Positions 24,582 to 32,856 of a stretch of 64,000 nucleotides of DNA are shown here, piece by piece (the stretch's first letter is position 1; each line of letters begins with the position of its first letter). Under the pieces are notes generated by a model. It did not search any database and had not been told where the DNA came from. It saw nothing but the letters and a program-made list of their open reading frames with translations. Position numbers and translations under genes: made by a program. The stretch comes from Achromobacter aloeverae. GTDB taxonomy: Bacteria > Pseudomonadota > Gammaproteobacteria > Burkholderiales > Burkholderiaceae_B. Location: NCBI RefSeq assembly GCF_004121055.1, contig NZ_PYAL01000006.1, positions 248,001 through 312,000 on the forward strand, read 5' to 3'.

Positions 24582-24621
24582 CGCCGTGCGGTAAACGATG
24601 ACATTCCGAGGTGGCGAGAGG

Positions 24622-26577
24622 ATGGATGCAATGGCTGATACGTGGAATCCCGTGCCGGGCGACTGGGACAGCAGTGGCGTGGCCGGCCTGGTCCGTGCCC
24701 TGGGCGTGGCGGGCTACGACGATCTGCTGGCCGTCGCCAGGCAGGATCCCTGGCGTTACTGGCGCACGGTCATGCAGGAGGCCGATTTCGTGTGGGAGAC
24801 GCCGCCGACGGCCTATATGGAGGCCGCGACCCGGCCGGAGTTCCCACGCTGGTTTCCCGGCGGGAGGCTGAACTGGGTGAATTCCGTATTGGCCTGGGGC
24901 GGGCGGCCGGACACGCGTACGCGCCGGGCCATCGTGGCCGAGCGCGAGGACGGCCGGATTACCAGCATCGGCTACGAGGAACTGGGCGCGCAGGTGAAGC
25001 GCTTCGCCGCCGGCCTGGCGGCGCTCGGCGTCGCACGGGGCGACCGCGTTGGCCTGCTGATGGAGACCGGGGTGGAGTCCATCATCTCGCTGCTGGCGGT
25101 CGCGTCGATGGGCGCGATCGTCGTGCCCTTGTTCAGCGGTTTCGGCGTCGATGCCATCGTTGCGCGGCTGTCCGCGGCCGAGGCCAGCTGGACCATTGCA
25201 TCCACGGGTTTCAGGCGCCGCGGCAAGCTCGTGGACGTGCAGGGCGCCCTGCGCGCGGCCTGGGAGCGGCTGCCCACGCTGCGCCACGTGGTCTGGAAGC
25301 GCGAAGGCGACGAGACCCTGGGCGATACGCGCGACGTCGACTGGCGCCAGGTAATGGAGATGGCGTGCGATAGCCGCCTGGAGCCGGTCGTGCTGGACCC
25401 GAACGACCCCTTCATGGTGATCTACACTTCGGGCACCACCGGCAAGCCCAAGGGCGTGGTGCACACCCATGGCAGCTTTCCGTTGAAGATCGCGCACGAC
25501 GCCATCGTCCACTTCGACGTCAGGCCCGGCGACGTATTCTGCTGGCCGGCCGATATGGGCTGGATCGCGGGGACGCTGGTCGTCGGCAGCGCATTGCTGC
25601 GCGGCGCCACGCTGGTCTGCTACGACGGTGCGCCCGACTATCCGGACTGGTCGCGCATGTCGCGCCTGATCGAACGCCACGGGATCACGCACTACGGGTC
25701 AGCGCCTACCTTGATAAGAGGGCTGGCCAACCACGAGGACCTGGCGCTGCAAGGCGATGTTTCCACGGTGCGCCTGCTGATCACCGCCGGCGAGGCGATC
25801 GACCCGGAGCATTTCGCCTGGTTCCAGCGCCGCTTCGGGCGCGGCACGCAGCCGGTGATCAACTACACCGGCGGCACCGAGGTATCGGGCGCCTTGCTGT
25901 CCAGCGTGGTGTCGCGCGCCATTCCGCCGGGTGGATTCAATACGGTATCGCCCGGCGTGGATGTGGACGTGGTGGATGCCCAGGGCAGGCCGATCACGGG
26001 CGCCGTGGGCGAGGTCGCCGTGCGCGGGCCCTTCATCGGCATGACGCAGTCGTTCTGGAAGGACGATGCGCGCTATCTGGACACTTACTGGAACACCATC
26101 CCCGGCATCTGGGTGCACGGCGACCTGGCCCTGCGCCGGCCCGATGGGGTGTTCTTCATGATGGGCCGATCCGACGACACGCTCAAGGTGGCGGGCAAGC
26201 GCCTGGGGCCGGCCGAGGTCGAGGAGGTGGTGCTGGAACTGCCGCGGATCGCCGAGGCCGCGGCCATTGGCGTGGACGACGCCGACAAGGGCCAGAAGCT
26301 TGTGGTCTTCATCGTGGCGAGGCCGGACGCCGCCGATGCCGCCGATGCCGCGCCGGGCCTGGGGCAGGAGGTGATGCAGCACGTGGACAAGCGGCTGGGC
26401 CGTCCGTTCCGGCCTGGCGCCGTGCATGTGGTCAGCCAGCTTCCCAAGACACGCAGTTCGAAGATCATGCGGCGCGTCATCCGCAGCGCCTATTGCGGGC
26501 TGCCGGCAGGCGATCTGTCGTCGCTGGACAACCCGGCGGCGGTAGAAGAGATACGACAATTGCCGGGAGCCGCCTGA
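24622..26577 (+). CDS. Acyl-CoA synthetase (AMP-forming), acetyl-CoA-synthetase-like
   Basis: AMP-forming acid:CoA ligase of 651 residues, the length of acetyl-CoA synthetases. The P-loop VIYTSGTTGKPKGVVHTHG, the A5-type motif YTGGTEVSG, the hinge region VHGDLALRRPDG and MMGRSDDTLKVAGKRLGP are intact. The C-terminal TRSSKIMRR holds the catalytic Lys in a motif that usually reads SGK. I chose ATG 24622 because GAGGTGG lies seven bases upstream. It should activate the carboxylate imported by the preceding transporter to its CoA thioester, using ATP. The real substrate is unknown. Confidence 0.9.
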   Translation: MDAMADTWNPVPGDWDSSGVAGLVRALGVAGYDDLLAVARQDPWRYWRTVMQEADFVWETPPTAYMEAATRPEFPRWFPGGRLNWVNSVLAWGGRPDTRTRRAIVAEREDGRITSIGYEELGAQVKRFAAGLAALGVARGDRVGLLMETGVESIISLLAVASMGAIVVPLFSGFGVDAIVARLSAAEASWTIASTGFRRRGKLVDVQGALRAAWERLPTLRHVVWKREGDETLGDTRDVDWRQVMEMACDSRLEPVVLDPNDPFMVIYTSGTTGKPKGVVHTHGSFPLKIAHDAIVHFDVRPGDVFCWPADMGWIAGTLVVGSALLRGATLVCYDGAPDYPDWSRMSRLIERHGITHYGSAPTLIRGLANHEDLALQGDVSTVRLLITAGEAIDPEHFAWFQRRFGRGTQPVINYTGGTEVSGALLSSVVSRAIPPGGFNTVSPGVDVDVVDAQGRPITGAVGEVAVRGPFIGMTQSFWKDDARYLDTYWNTIPGIWVHGDLALRRPDGVFFMMGRSDDTLKVAGKRLGPAEVEEVVLELPRIAEAAAIGVDDADKGQKLVVFIVARPDAADAADAAPGLGQEVMQHVDKRLGRPFRPGAVHVVSQLPKTRSSKIMRRVIRSAYCGLPAGDLSSLDNPAAVEEIRQLPGAA

Positions 26578-26617
26578 ATCGCGGTCCATCGAGATCACCG
26601 TCCACCAGGAGCAGCAG

Positions 26618-27403
26618 ATGCCGGAAAAAGTCGCCGGGGCAGACGCGTCGCGCATGCTGGTCGCGCCCTTCGCCCGGGCCTTGTCCATCCTGGCTTCCTA
26701 TACGCCGGGCGACCGCTGGCTGGGGAACCGCGACCTGTCGGTGCGTACCGGGCTGCCTGCCTCCACGGTGACGCGCATCGCGCAGACCCTGGTATCGCTG
26801 GGCTACCTGTTTCACGAGCCGGAAGGGCGCCGGTACCGACTCGCGCCTTCCGCGCTTGCACTGGGCTACGGCGCCACCGCCAATTCCGACGTGCAACGCC
26901 TGGCGGGCGTCTGCATGCGTTCTTTCGCCGAGCGCCACAAGGTCCACATGAACCTGAGCTCGCGCGACCGCCTGGACATGATCGTGCTGGAAACCTGCCA
27001 TAGCGCGGAGTCCAGCCTCGCTCTCAATCTGCACGTGGGCGTGCGCGTGGGCATCGCTTCGTCGCCCATGGGGTGGGCGCTGCTGGCGGCCTTGCCCGAG
27101 CTGGAGCGCTACTACCTGCTGGAGAACGTCGAGCGACGCACGCCGCGGGAGTGGCCGCGGGTGCGGCGGCGCACCAGCGAGGCGATCGCCCAGGTCTTGA
27201 ATACGGGGTTCTGCACGTCGCTGGGCGAATGGGACCGGGATATGGGCGTCGTCGCCGCGCCGTTGATGATAGAAGACCATGCGCCGCTCGTCCTGGCCTG
27301 CGTGGGATCCAGCCAGCAGATGACGCGCGCCAGGGTGGAGCGCGAGATCGGTCCGCAGTTGCTGGCGATGGTGTCGTCCATCCAGCAGAAGGTGGCCGGT
27401 TGA
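26618..27403 (+). CDS. IclR family transcriptional regulator
   Basis: A 261-residue IclR-type protein. The winged helix (about 20-85) contains RALSILASYTPG and RTGLPASTVTRIAQTLVSLGYL, and the effector domain (about 90-255) has IASSPMGWALLAALPE and NTGFCTSLGEWDRDMGVVAAP. AGGAGC precedes the start. It ends inside the start of the second IclR gene (TGATG), so the two proteins are made together. Both probably regulate the surrounding acyl-CoA operons. Confidence 0.9.
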   Translation: MPEKVAGADASRMLVAPFARALSILASYTPGDRWLGNRDLSVRTGLPASTVTRIAQTLVSLGYLFHEPEGRRYRLAPSALALGYGATANSDVQRLAGVCMRSFAERHKVHMNLSSRDRLDMIVLETCHSAESSLALNLHVGVRVGIASSPMGWALLAALPELERYYLLENVERRTPREWPRVRRRTSEAIAQVLNTGFCTSLGEWDRDMGVVAAPLMIEDHAPLVLACVGSSQQMTRARVEREIGPQLLAMVSSIQQKVAG

Positions 27404-28194
27404 TGGGCGCTGGAAACGATGCCTCGGGCGCGACCGTGCTAACCGTCAGGCGCGGCATGCAGGTGCTGCGTGCCTTCCGCTCGGAGCGGGCGCCACTGTC
27501 GAACGCCGAGCTGGTGCGGCGAACCGGCCTCTCGAAGGCGACGGTGTCGCGCCTGACCAGCACGCTGCTGCACCTGGGCTTCCTGCGGCACGTCCCTGGC
27601 GGACGTGAGTTCGAGCTGGCGGCCGCGCCGGTTGGCATCGGCCATGCGTATCTGGCCAGCAGCGACCTGTTGCGCATTGCCAATCCCCTCTTGCAGGAGC
27701 TGGCGGACGAACTCAATGTGTCGGTCGCGCTGAGCATACGGGACGACCTGGAGATGCTCTACGTCGGCTACCGGGTCAGCCACAAGGTGAGGACCTTGCG
27801 CCTGGGCGTGGGCTCCGTGCTGCCGCTGGGAACCACGTCGATAGGGCGGGCGTATTTGTGGGGCCTGCCCGAGGCGGAGCGCGAGGACCTGTTGGCCCGC
27901 CTGCGCACGCACGCGGGCTCCGCGGCGCCTGGCCTCATGCGCGGCATTCAGCAGAGCTTCGACGAGCTCAGGCGCATCGGGATCTGTTCGGTGCTGTCCG
28001 GCTATCAGCGCGATGCCTATGGCGTGGCGCTGCCGGTGCGGGTGGGACGCAAGCGTATCTTGATGAGCATGAGCTGCGGCAAGGCGGATGTGCAGCCGAA
28101 TCTGGCCGAAGAGAGCAAGCGCATCGCGCCTGTATTGCGCTGCGCCGCGGAGCGGTTTCAGGATCTGCTGGCTGATTTCGATGGCGAGCTGTGA
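27403..28194 (+). CDS. IclR family transcriptional regulator
   Basis: Second IclR-type protein, 263 residues, with a one-base overlap with the first. HTH: RAFRSERAPLSNAELVRRTG and LSKATVSRLTSTLLHLGFL. Effector domain: LPLGTTSIGRAYLWGLPE and GICSVLSGYQRDAYGVALPV. The pair is only distantly similar to each other, so they probably respond to different ligands or form heteromeric or sequential control. The class III CoA-transferase starts 15 bases downstream on the same strand. Confidence 0.9.
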   Translation: MGAGNDASGATVLTVRRGMQVLRAFRSERAPLSNAELVRRTGLSKATVSRLTSTLLHLGFLRHVPGGREFELAAAPVGIGHAYLASSDLLRIANPLLQELADELNVSVALSIRDDLEMLYVGYRVSHKVRTLRLGVGSVLPLGTTSIGRAYLWGLPEAEREDLLARLRTHAGSAAPGLMRGIQQSFDELRRIGICSVLSGYQRDAYGVALPVRVGRKRILMSMSCGKADVQPNLAEESKRIAPVLRCAAERFQDLLADFDGEL

Positions 28195-28209
28195 ATTTGC
28201 GGGACCAGG

Positions 28210-29400
28210 ATGAATATGGAAAAGGTACTTGCGGGTGTGAAGGTGCTGGACTTCGGCCGTTTCATTGCGGGGCCGTTCTGCGCGGCCTTGCTGGCCGACT
28301 TCGGCGCTGACGTGATCAGGGTGGATCGGGTCGGTGGCAGCGAGGACCGGTATGTCATGCCGGTGACCGGCGAGGGAGAGGGCGCATTCTTCTTGCAGGT
28401 GAACCGGAACAAGCGCTCGATGACGCTGAACCTTGAGGCGGAAGAGAGCAGGGACGTGTTGCGGCGCTTGCTCCAGACCGCCGATATCGTCGTGGCGAAC
28501 ATGCCGCCGCGCACCATCGCCAGCCTGGGGCTGGACTACCGCAGCCTGTGCGAGGTCAAGCCCGACATCATCCTGACGGCGTCCTCGGCGTTCGGGTCCG
28601 ACCCCGTGGTGCGGGATCGCGTGGGCTTCGACGGCGTGGGCCAGGCCATGAGCGGGGCGGTGCACATGGCGGGCTTCCCCGACCAACCGATCAAGGCCAT
28701 GGTGCCCGTGGTCGATTTCGCCACCGGCATGTCTTGCGCCTTCGGCACGGTGATGGCGCTGTACGAGCGCCGGCTGAGCGGCCGGGGGCAGGAGGTCGAT
28801 GCGTCGCTGCTGCGCACGGCGCTGAATTTTTCCAGCGGCAGCCTGATCGAGGAGGCCTTGTTGAAAGTGGGGCGGGCGGCGACGGCCAATCGCAGTCCCA
28901 ACTACGGACCCTCCGACATCTACAAGGTGAAGGACGGCTGGATCATCGTGCAGGTGGTCGGGGCGCCCATGTTCAAGCGCTGGGTACGCCTGATGGACAA
29001 GCCCGAACTGCTGGAGGATCCGCGCTTCGAGGATGATGCCAAGCGCGGGGAAAACGGCGCGGTGCTCAGCGACATGATGGGGCGGTGGTGCGCGCAGCGC
29101 ACCCGGCAGGAGGCCTTGGCCACCCTGGAGCGCGCGCGCATTCCAGCCGGACCCGTGTACTCCCCCAGCCAGGTGCTGGATGACGATATCGTGCGCGGTT
29201 CCGGGGCGTTCGAATGGACGCGCTATCCCGGCGTGAGCGAGGAGGTGCCGCTGGTGGCGTCGCCGGTGTCGCTGTCGCGCACGCCTCCCCGCATCGAGCG
29301 ACGGGCGCCGCGGACGGGCGAGCATACCGACGAGGTGCTCGCGGAGGTGGGCTATTCGACGAGCGATATCGGGCAACTGCGCGAGCAGGGAGTGATCTGA
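28210..29400 (+). CDS. Class III CoA-transferase (CaiB/BaiF family)
   Basis: CoA-transferase of 396 residues. The N-terminal CoA-binding segment includes GVKVLDFGRFIAGPFCAALLADFG and NRNKRSMTLNLE, and the catalytic Asp lies in VPVVDFATGMSCAFG, the conserved position for the aspartyl-CoA intermediate. The second half has GPSDIYKVKDGWIIVQV and the C-terminal segment RIPAGPVYSPSQVLDDDIV. The in-frame ATG at 28216 is an alternative start. It would move CoA between carboxylic acids, feeding the dehydrogenases of this region. Confidence 0.9.
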   Translation: MNMEKVLAGVKVLDFGRFIAGPFCAALLADFGADVIRVDRVGGSEDRYVMPVTGEGEGAFFLQVNRNKRSMTLNLEAEESRDVLRRLLQTADIVVANMPPRTIASLGLDYRSLCEVKPDIILTASSAFGSDPVVRDRVGFDGVGQAMSGAVHMAGFPDQPIKAMVPVVDFATGMSCAFGTVMALYERRLSGRGQEVDASLLRTALNFSSGSLIEEALLKVGRAATANRSPNYGPSDIYKVKDGWIIVQVVGAPMFKRWVRLMDKPELLEDPRFEDDAKRGENGAVLSDMMGRWCAQRTRQEALATLERARIPAGPVYSPSQVLDDDIVRGSGAFEWTRYPGVSEEVPLVASPVSLSRTPPRIERRAPRTGEHTDEVLAEVGYSTSDIGQLREQGVI

Positions 29401-29468
29401 ATCGCCAGGGCTGCCCGCGCGCAATCGATACGCTGGGGCGGCCGTTGCGGAATTAGGAGGAGATGGAC

Positions 29469-30251
29469 ATGGATCTTGGACTCAAGGGACGCAAGGTACT
29501 GGTGACGGGCGCTTCCCAGGGCATAGGCGAGGGCCTGGCCAAGGCGTTCGCGGCCGAGGGTTGCGAACTTTACCTGGTGGCGCGCTCCGGCGAGAAGCTC
29601 GAACGCCTGGCGCGCCGTATCGAGGTGGAGCATGGTGGCCGCGCGCACTTGCTGGCGTGCGACCTTACCGCCGCCGGTGCTGTCGGCCAGGTGCTGGACT
29701 TCGCGGGCGAGGCCGACGTGCTGGTCAACAATGCGGGCAGCATTCCGGGCGGGACGCTGTGGCAAGTGGATGAAGCCCGCTGGCGCGAGGGCTGGGAGTT
29801 GAAAGTGTTCGGCTACATCAACCTGACCCGCGCCTTCTATCCGGCGATGCAGGCGCGCGGGTCGGGCGTGATCCTCAACAACATCGGCAACGGAGGAGAG
29901 AACTTCGACTTCGACTACATCGCCGGGACGACGGGCAATGCGGCGCTGATGGCGTTCACGCGGGCGCTGGGCGGCCGCAGCCTGCAGCACGGGATTCGCG
30001 TCGTCGGCGTCAATCCGGGGCCCGTGGCGACCGAGCGCCTTGCCCGGGTGGTGCACGCCCGCGCCGAAAACGAGCCGGACGGCCAGGCCGCGGTGCGAGC
30101 CATGATGGGAGCCTGGCCGCTGGGCCGCGCCGCCACCGTGGAAGAGGTGGCCGACCTGTTCGTGTATCTGGCTTCCGACCGTTCGCAGTACACCAGTGGC
30201 GCCATTTTCACCGTGGACGGCGGCATTTCGTCGTGCCGGTCGATTACCTGA
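29469..30251 (+). CDS. Atypical short-chain dehydrogenase/reductase family protein
   Basis: Rossmann-fold SDR of 260 residues. The NAD(P) motif TGASQGIGEGL lies at about 13-23 and the strand motif NNAGS is present. The active-site segment reads DYIAGTTGNAALMAF where classical SDRs have Y-x-x-x-K followed by AAL. Aligned on AAL, the Tyr position is Gly153 and the Lys position is Asn157, and the usual catalytic Ser is also not evident after ILNNIGN. I chose ATG 29469, eight bases after AGGAGG. ATG 29463 would be only two bases away. It lies 68 bases after the CoA-transferase. It may use another mechanism or have lost dehydrogenase activity. Confidence 0.85.
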   Translation: MDLGLKGRKVLVTGASQGIGEGLAKAFAAEGCELYLVARSGEKLERLARRIEVEHGGRAHLLACDLTAAGAVGQVLDFAGEADVLVNNAGSIPGGTLWQVDEARWREGWELKVFGYINLTRAFYPAMQARGSGVILNNIGNGGENFDFDYIAGTTGNAALMAFTRALGGRSLQHGIRVVGVNPGPVATERLARVVHARAENEPDGQAAVRAMMGAWPLGRAATVEEVADLFVYLASDRSQYTSGAIFTVDGGISSCRSIT

Positions 30252-30276
30252 GGCTGGTGGACTACGACCGGTCGGC

Positions 30277-30528
30277 TCATTTATCGCCAGCGCCGGTTCC
30301 GAAGGCGGCTAACTCATCCTCCAACTCCGTTGGGTCGTGATCGACCACGGGAATTCCGCGAGAACTGACATGTTCAAGGAACTGCGGCACGGTCATGCGC
30401 GCCAGCTTGGCCGCCCGTCCTTGTGTCAGTGCACCGCACTTGAACAGGCTGACGGCCAACGCGGTATGGACGCCTGCTTGCAGCAGGTCCTCTGTAAAGG
30501 GAACGCTGACCGAGACGGAGATGGGCAT
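30277..30528 (-). CDS. UPF0175 family small protein
   Basis: An 83-residue protein with the UPF0175 pattern: a beta-strand start, a middle helix ending SLFKCGALTQGRAAKLARM, then TVPQFLEHVSSRGIPVVDHDPTELEDEL. This family often acts as the antitoxin-like partner of a PIN-type toxin. No PIN-type toxin gene is adjacent: the next gene downstream on this strand is the convergent SDR. It is thus an orphan copy. An AGGGGAC ribosome site lies upstream. Confidence 0.75.
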   Translation of the reverse strand: MPISVSVSVPFTEDLLQAGVHTALAVSLFKCGALTQGRAAKLARMTVPQFLEHVSSRGIPVVDHDPTELEDELAAFGTGAGDK

Positions 30529-30573
30529 GTCCCCTGCCTTGGTCGACGCCCCTTTTCACGGGCGCGGACAGAC

Positions 30574-30948
30574 CTACTGCGTGGCAATCCACCAGGTCGT
30601 TCCCGCGGCGTCCTGTACGCCGCCGCGCAGATCGTCGTCCGCGCGCTTTCGCTGCAGCGCTTGCACCACGGTCGCACCGGCGGCCACCGCGCGATTGAAG
30701 GTCGCTTCCACGTCCGGTACGTAAAGATGAATGTGCGGCCCACCGGGTTGCGCAGGCGCGCCGCCACCTATCATCAGCACGCTGTCGTCTATCCGGATTT
30801 CCGCATGCATCAGTGAACCGTCCGGTCGATTGAAGCGGCGCAGCAGCACTCCTCCGAACGCCTGTTCTACAAAACCGATGTATGCCTCCGCGTCCGAACA
30901 GACGATGTACGGACTCATCGAGGGATAGTTCCGGGGCTTCCAAGTCAT
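30574..30948 (-). CDS. VOC superfamily (glyoxalase/bleomycin-resistance-like) protein
   Basis: A 124-residue PhnB-like VOC protein. It starts with NYPSMSPYIVCSDAEAYIGF and has VEQAFGG, HAEIRIDDSVLMIGGGAPA and HIHLYVPDVEATFNRAVAAGA, the two beta-alpha-beta-beta-beta modules of the fold, and ends TTWWIATQ. AAGGAG lies upstream at a normal distance. Its substrate is not evident. It is transcribed with the UPF0175 gene, 45 bases away, and both face the SDR. Confidence 0.85.
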   Translation of the reverse strand: MTWKPRNYPSMSPYIVCSDAEAYIGFVEQAFGGVLLRRFNRPDGSLMHAEIRIDDSVLMIGGGAPAQPGGPHIHLYVPDVEATFNRAVAAGATVVQALQRKRADDDLRGGVQDAAGTTWWIATQ

Positions 30949-31128
30949 GGGTTTTTCTCCTTCGATGTAGGGCTGCGTGGAGTCGCCGCCGCCTTCAAGG
31001 AAGAAGCGCCGGCGCGATGGAAGTCGCGATAGAACTCAAGAGGGATTATTGCACCGTCCATCGGGCCAGGACGATGTGCGCATGGAGCGTGTCGCAGGCT
31101 AGGCAGCACATGGCGCGGAATGAGCGCG

Positions 31129-31899
31129 CTAATCCATTCCGAGGAGCCGCTCGGTTTCTCTCGCCAGGCCGACGAGCTTCGGTCCGATATCGGCCGCCCG
31201 TTCGCGGTAGGGACCGTCGTCGGCTGGTACGCCGCAGTTGAAGACATACAGCAGCGATTGGTATGGCCTGCTCAGCGGCGCGGCAAAGCCGTGGGCATCG
31301 CAGCGCCATTGCCTGTTGTTGCCGCAGTACCCCTTGCTCTCCAGGTCGCGCCTCGCTGCCGGCAGGGTCTCGATGTGCGCGGCATAGTATGCCGGATCGG
31401 CCACCCGTAATTGATTCAGCACGGTGGCGCGGTCGGTCTCGGGCGCGCGGGCGAGCCAGGCCTTGCCAGCCGCGCTGGATAGCAGGGGCAGCGCCGCCCC
31501 GATGTCGGGACGTGTTTGCAAGGCCTCGTTGGAGCGCGCGGTTTCCACATACACCATCTGCAGCCTGTCGCGCACCACCAGGGAAACCGCGCCGCGCGCA
31601 TGATCGGCCAACTGCTTCATCAAGGGGCGGGCCAGTTGTCGTATTTGCATGCTGGCCAGCAGCGGGTAGCTCAACGCGAGCACCGACGCGCCGAGGCGGT
31701 ACCTTGGCGGCGTTCCCATGCGCCGCAGGTAGCCCAACGCTACGAGCGTGTGCGTCAGCCGCGCCACGGCGCTCCGGGACAGTCCCGTCTGTTGCGCGAA
31801 GTCCTTGTTGGCCAGTATCGGCCGGCCAGCGCTGAAACAGGACAGGATGTCGATGCCGCGCGCGAGGGTGGTGGCGAAGTCCGGATTGCCGCTAGCCAT
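31129..31899 (-). CDS. IclR family transcriptional regulator
   Basis: A 256-residue IclR-type protein. HTH: RGIDILSCFSAGRPILANK and QQTGLSRSAVARLTHTLVALG. Effector domain: SSAAGKAWLARAPE and GNNRQWRCDAHGFAAPL. I chose ATG 31899, giving the usual MASGNPDFATTLARG start. It overlaps the end of the next IclR gene by eight bases (ATGGCTAG), so translation is coupled. It is the downstream member of a second IclR pair, distinct from the pair at 26.6-28.2 kb. Confidence 0.88.
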   Translation of the reverse strand: MASGNPDFATTLARGIDILSCFSAGRPILANKDFAQQTGLSRSAVARLTHTLVALGYLRRMGTPPRYRLGASVLALSYPLLASMQIRQLARPLMKQLADHARGAVSLVVRDRLQMVYVETARSNEALQTRPDIGAALPLLSSAAGKAWLARAPETDRATVLNQLRVADPAYYAAHIETLPAARRDLESKGYCGNNRQWRCDAHGFAAPLSRPYQSLLYVFNCGVPADDGPYRERAADIGPKLVGLARETERLLGMD

Positions 31900-32686
31900 C
31901 GCTCGTCTCCGTGGCGATCGCCTTCTCCATGCGGGCCACCAGTGTGAGCAGGCGCGGCGCGATTCGCGAGCGCAATTCCTTGCCCCGTATTCTGCGCCGC
32001 GGCACGCCGCAGTTGAAGACCAGGGTTTCGCCGTCCACCTGCCGGCGCAGCGGCACCGCGACTGCATGCACGTCGGCATGCCAGTCACCCTCCGACACGC
32101 AATATCCGAAGTCCGCATAATCGCGCCTGGCCTGCTCCCAGGCCGCTTGATGGCGGCGCCAGCCGGCAGGATCGGCGCCGCGCAGGGCGTCCAATATGGC
32201 AATCCCTTGCCGATCATCGCGCGCGACCGCCTGCGCCAGCCAGGCCCGGCCCATGGCCGAGGGCATTAGGGGCAGCAGGGCGCCAATGTCCGGCCGAAAG
32301 GCGATGGCATCATGGCCCCGGCACGTCTCCAGGTAGACCATGTGCATGCCGTGATGCATGCCCAGCGACGCCGAGCCTCCGGCAGCCTGCGCCAGGCGAT
32401 ACATGGCGGGACGGGCAAGTTGCCGCAATTTGATGCTGGTCAGCAAGGGATAACTCAGGGACAACAGCGCCGGGCCCAGCAGATAGCGCCGCAGGGACAG
32501 ATCGAAGCGCAGCAGCCCGCGCTGCATCAGCGTGGTGGTCAGGCGCGAAATAGTGGCCTTGGACAGTCCTGTCCGCTCGGATAATTCGCGGTTGCTGAGC
32601 GCGGGTTCCCCATGACGAAACGTCTGCAGCACGGCAAGCCCGTGCGCCAGGGTCGTCGCGAACGCGGGGTCGGCGTGGGTGGGCAT
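31892..32686 (-). CDS. IclR family transcriptional regulator
   Basis: A 264-residue IclR-type protein, paralogous to the gene it overlaps: both start with FATTLA and use LSK/LSR-type recognition helices. HTH: TGLSKATISRLTTTLMQRG; effector domain: LMPSAMGRAWLAQAVA, GYCVSEGDWHADVHAVAVPL and FNCGVPRR. It is divergent from the acyl-CoA dehydrogenase gene at 32857, with a 170-base intergenic region, so it probably regulates that gene. Confidence 0.9.
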   Translation of the reverse strand: MPTHADPAFATTLAHGLAVLQTFRHGEPALSNRELSERTGLSKATISRLTTTLMQRGLLRFDLSLRRYLLGPALLSLSYPLLTSIKLRQLARPAMYRLAQAAGGSASLGMHHGMHMVYLETCRGHDAIAFRPDIGALLPLMPSAMGRAWLAQAVARDDRQGIAILDALRGADPAGWRRHQAAWEQARRDYADFGYCVSEGDWHADVHAVAVPLRRQVDGETLVFNCGVPRRRIRGKELRSRIAPRLLTLVARMEKAIATETSDG

Positions 32687-32856
32687 GACGAGTCTCGATG
32701 GGGCCGCTAAGGTGGTTCGATGATAGTACGCGCCGGCTTCGGATGGTTGCCCCGGCGTTCAAGATATCGAAACACTAGTCTCGCAGTAGGTGTCGTTTTG
32801 CTAGTCTGCTCCAACCGTGTTCCCGGCCGGGCGCGGCGATAAGTGAGGAGACAACG
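32687..32856. promoter_or_regulatory. Divergent promoter region between IclR and acyl-CoA dehydrogenase
   Basis: The 170-base region holds two copies of CTAGTCT, at 32775-32781 and 32801-32807, 26 bases apart, in an AT-richer patch. These could be half-sites for a regulator from the flanking IclR pair. No confident promoter hexamers are seen. Confidence 0.35.
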
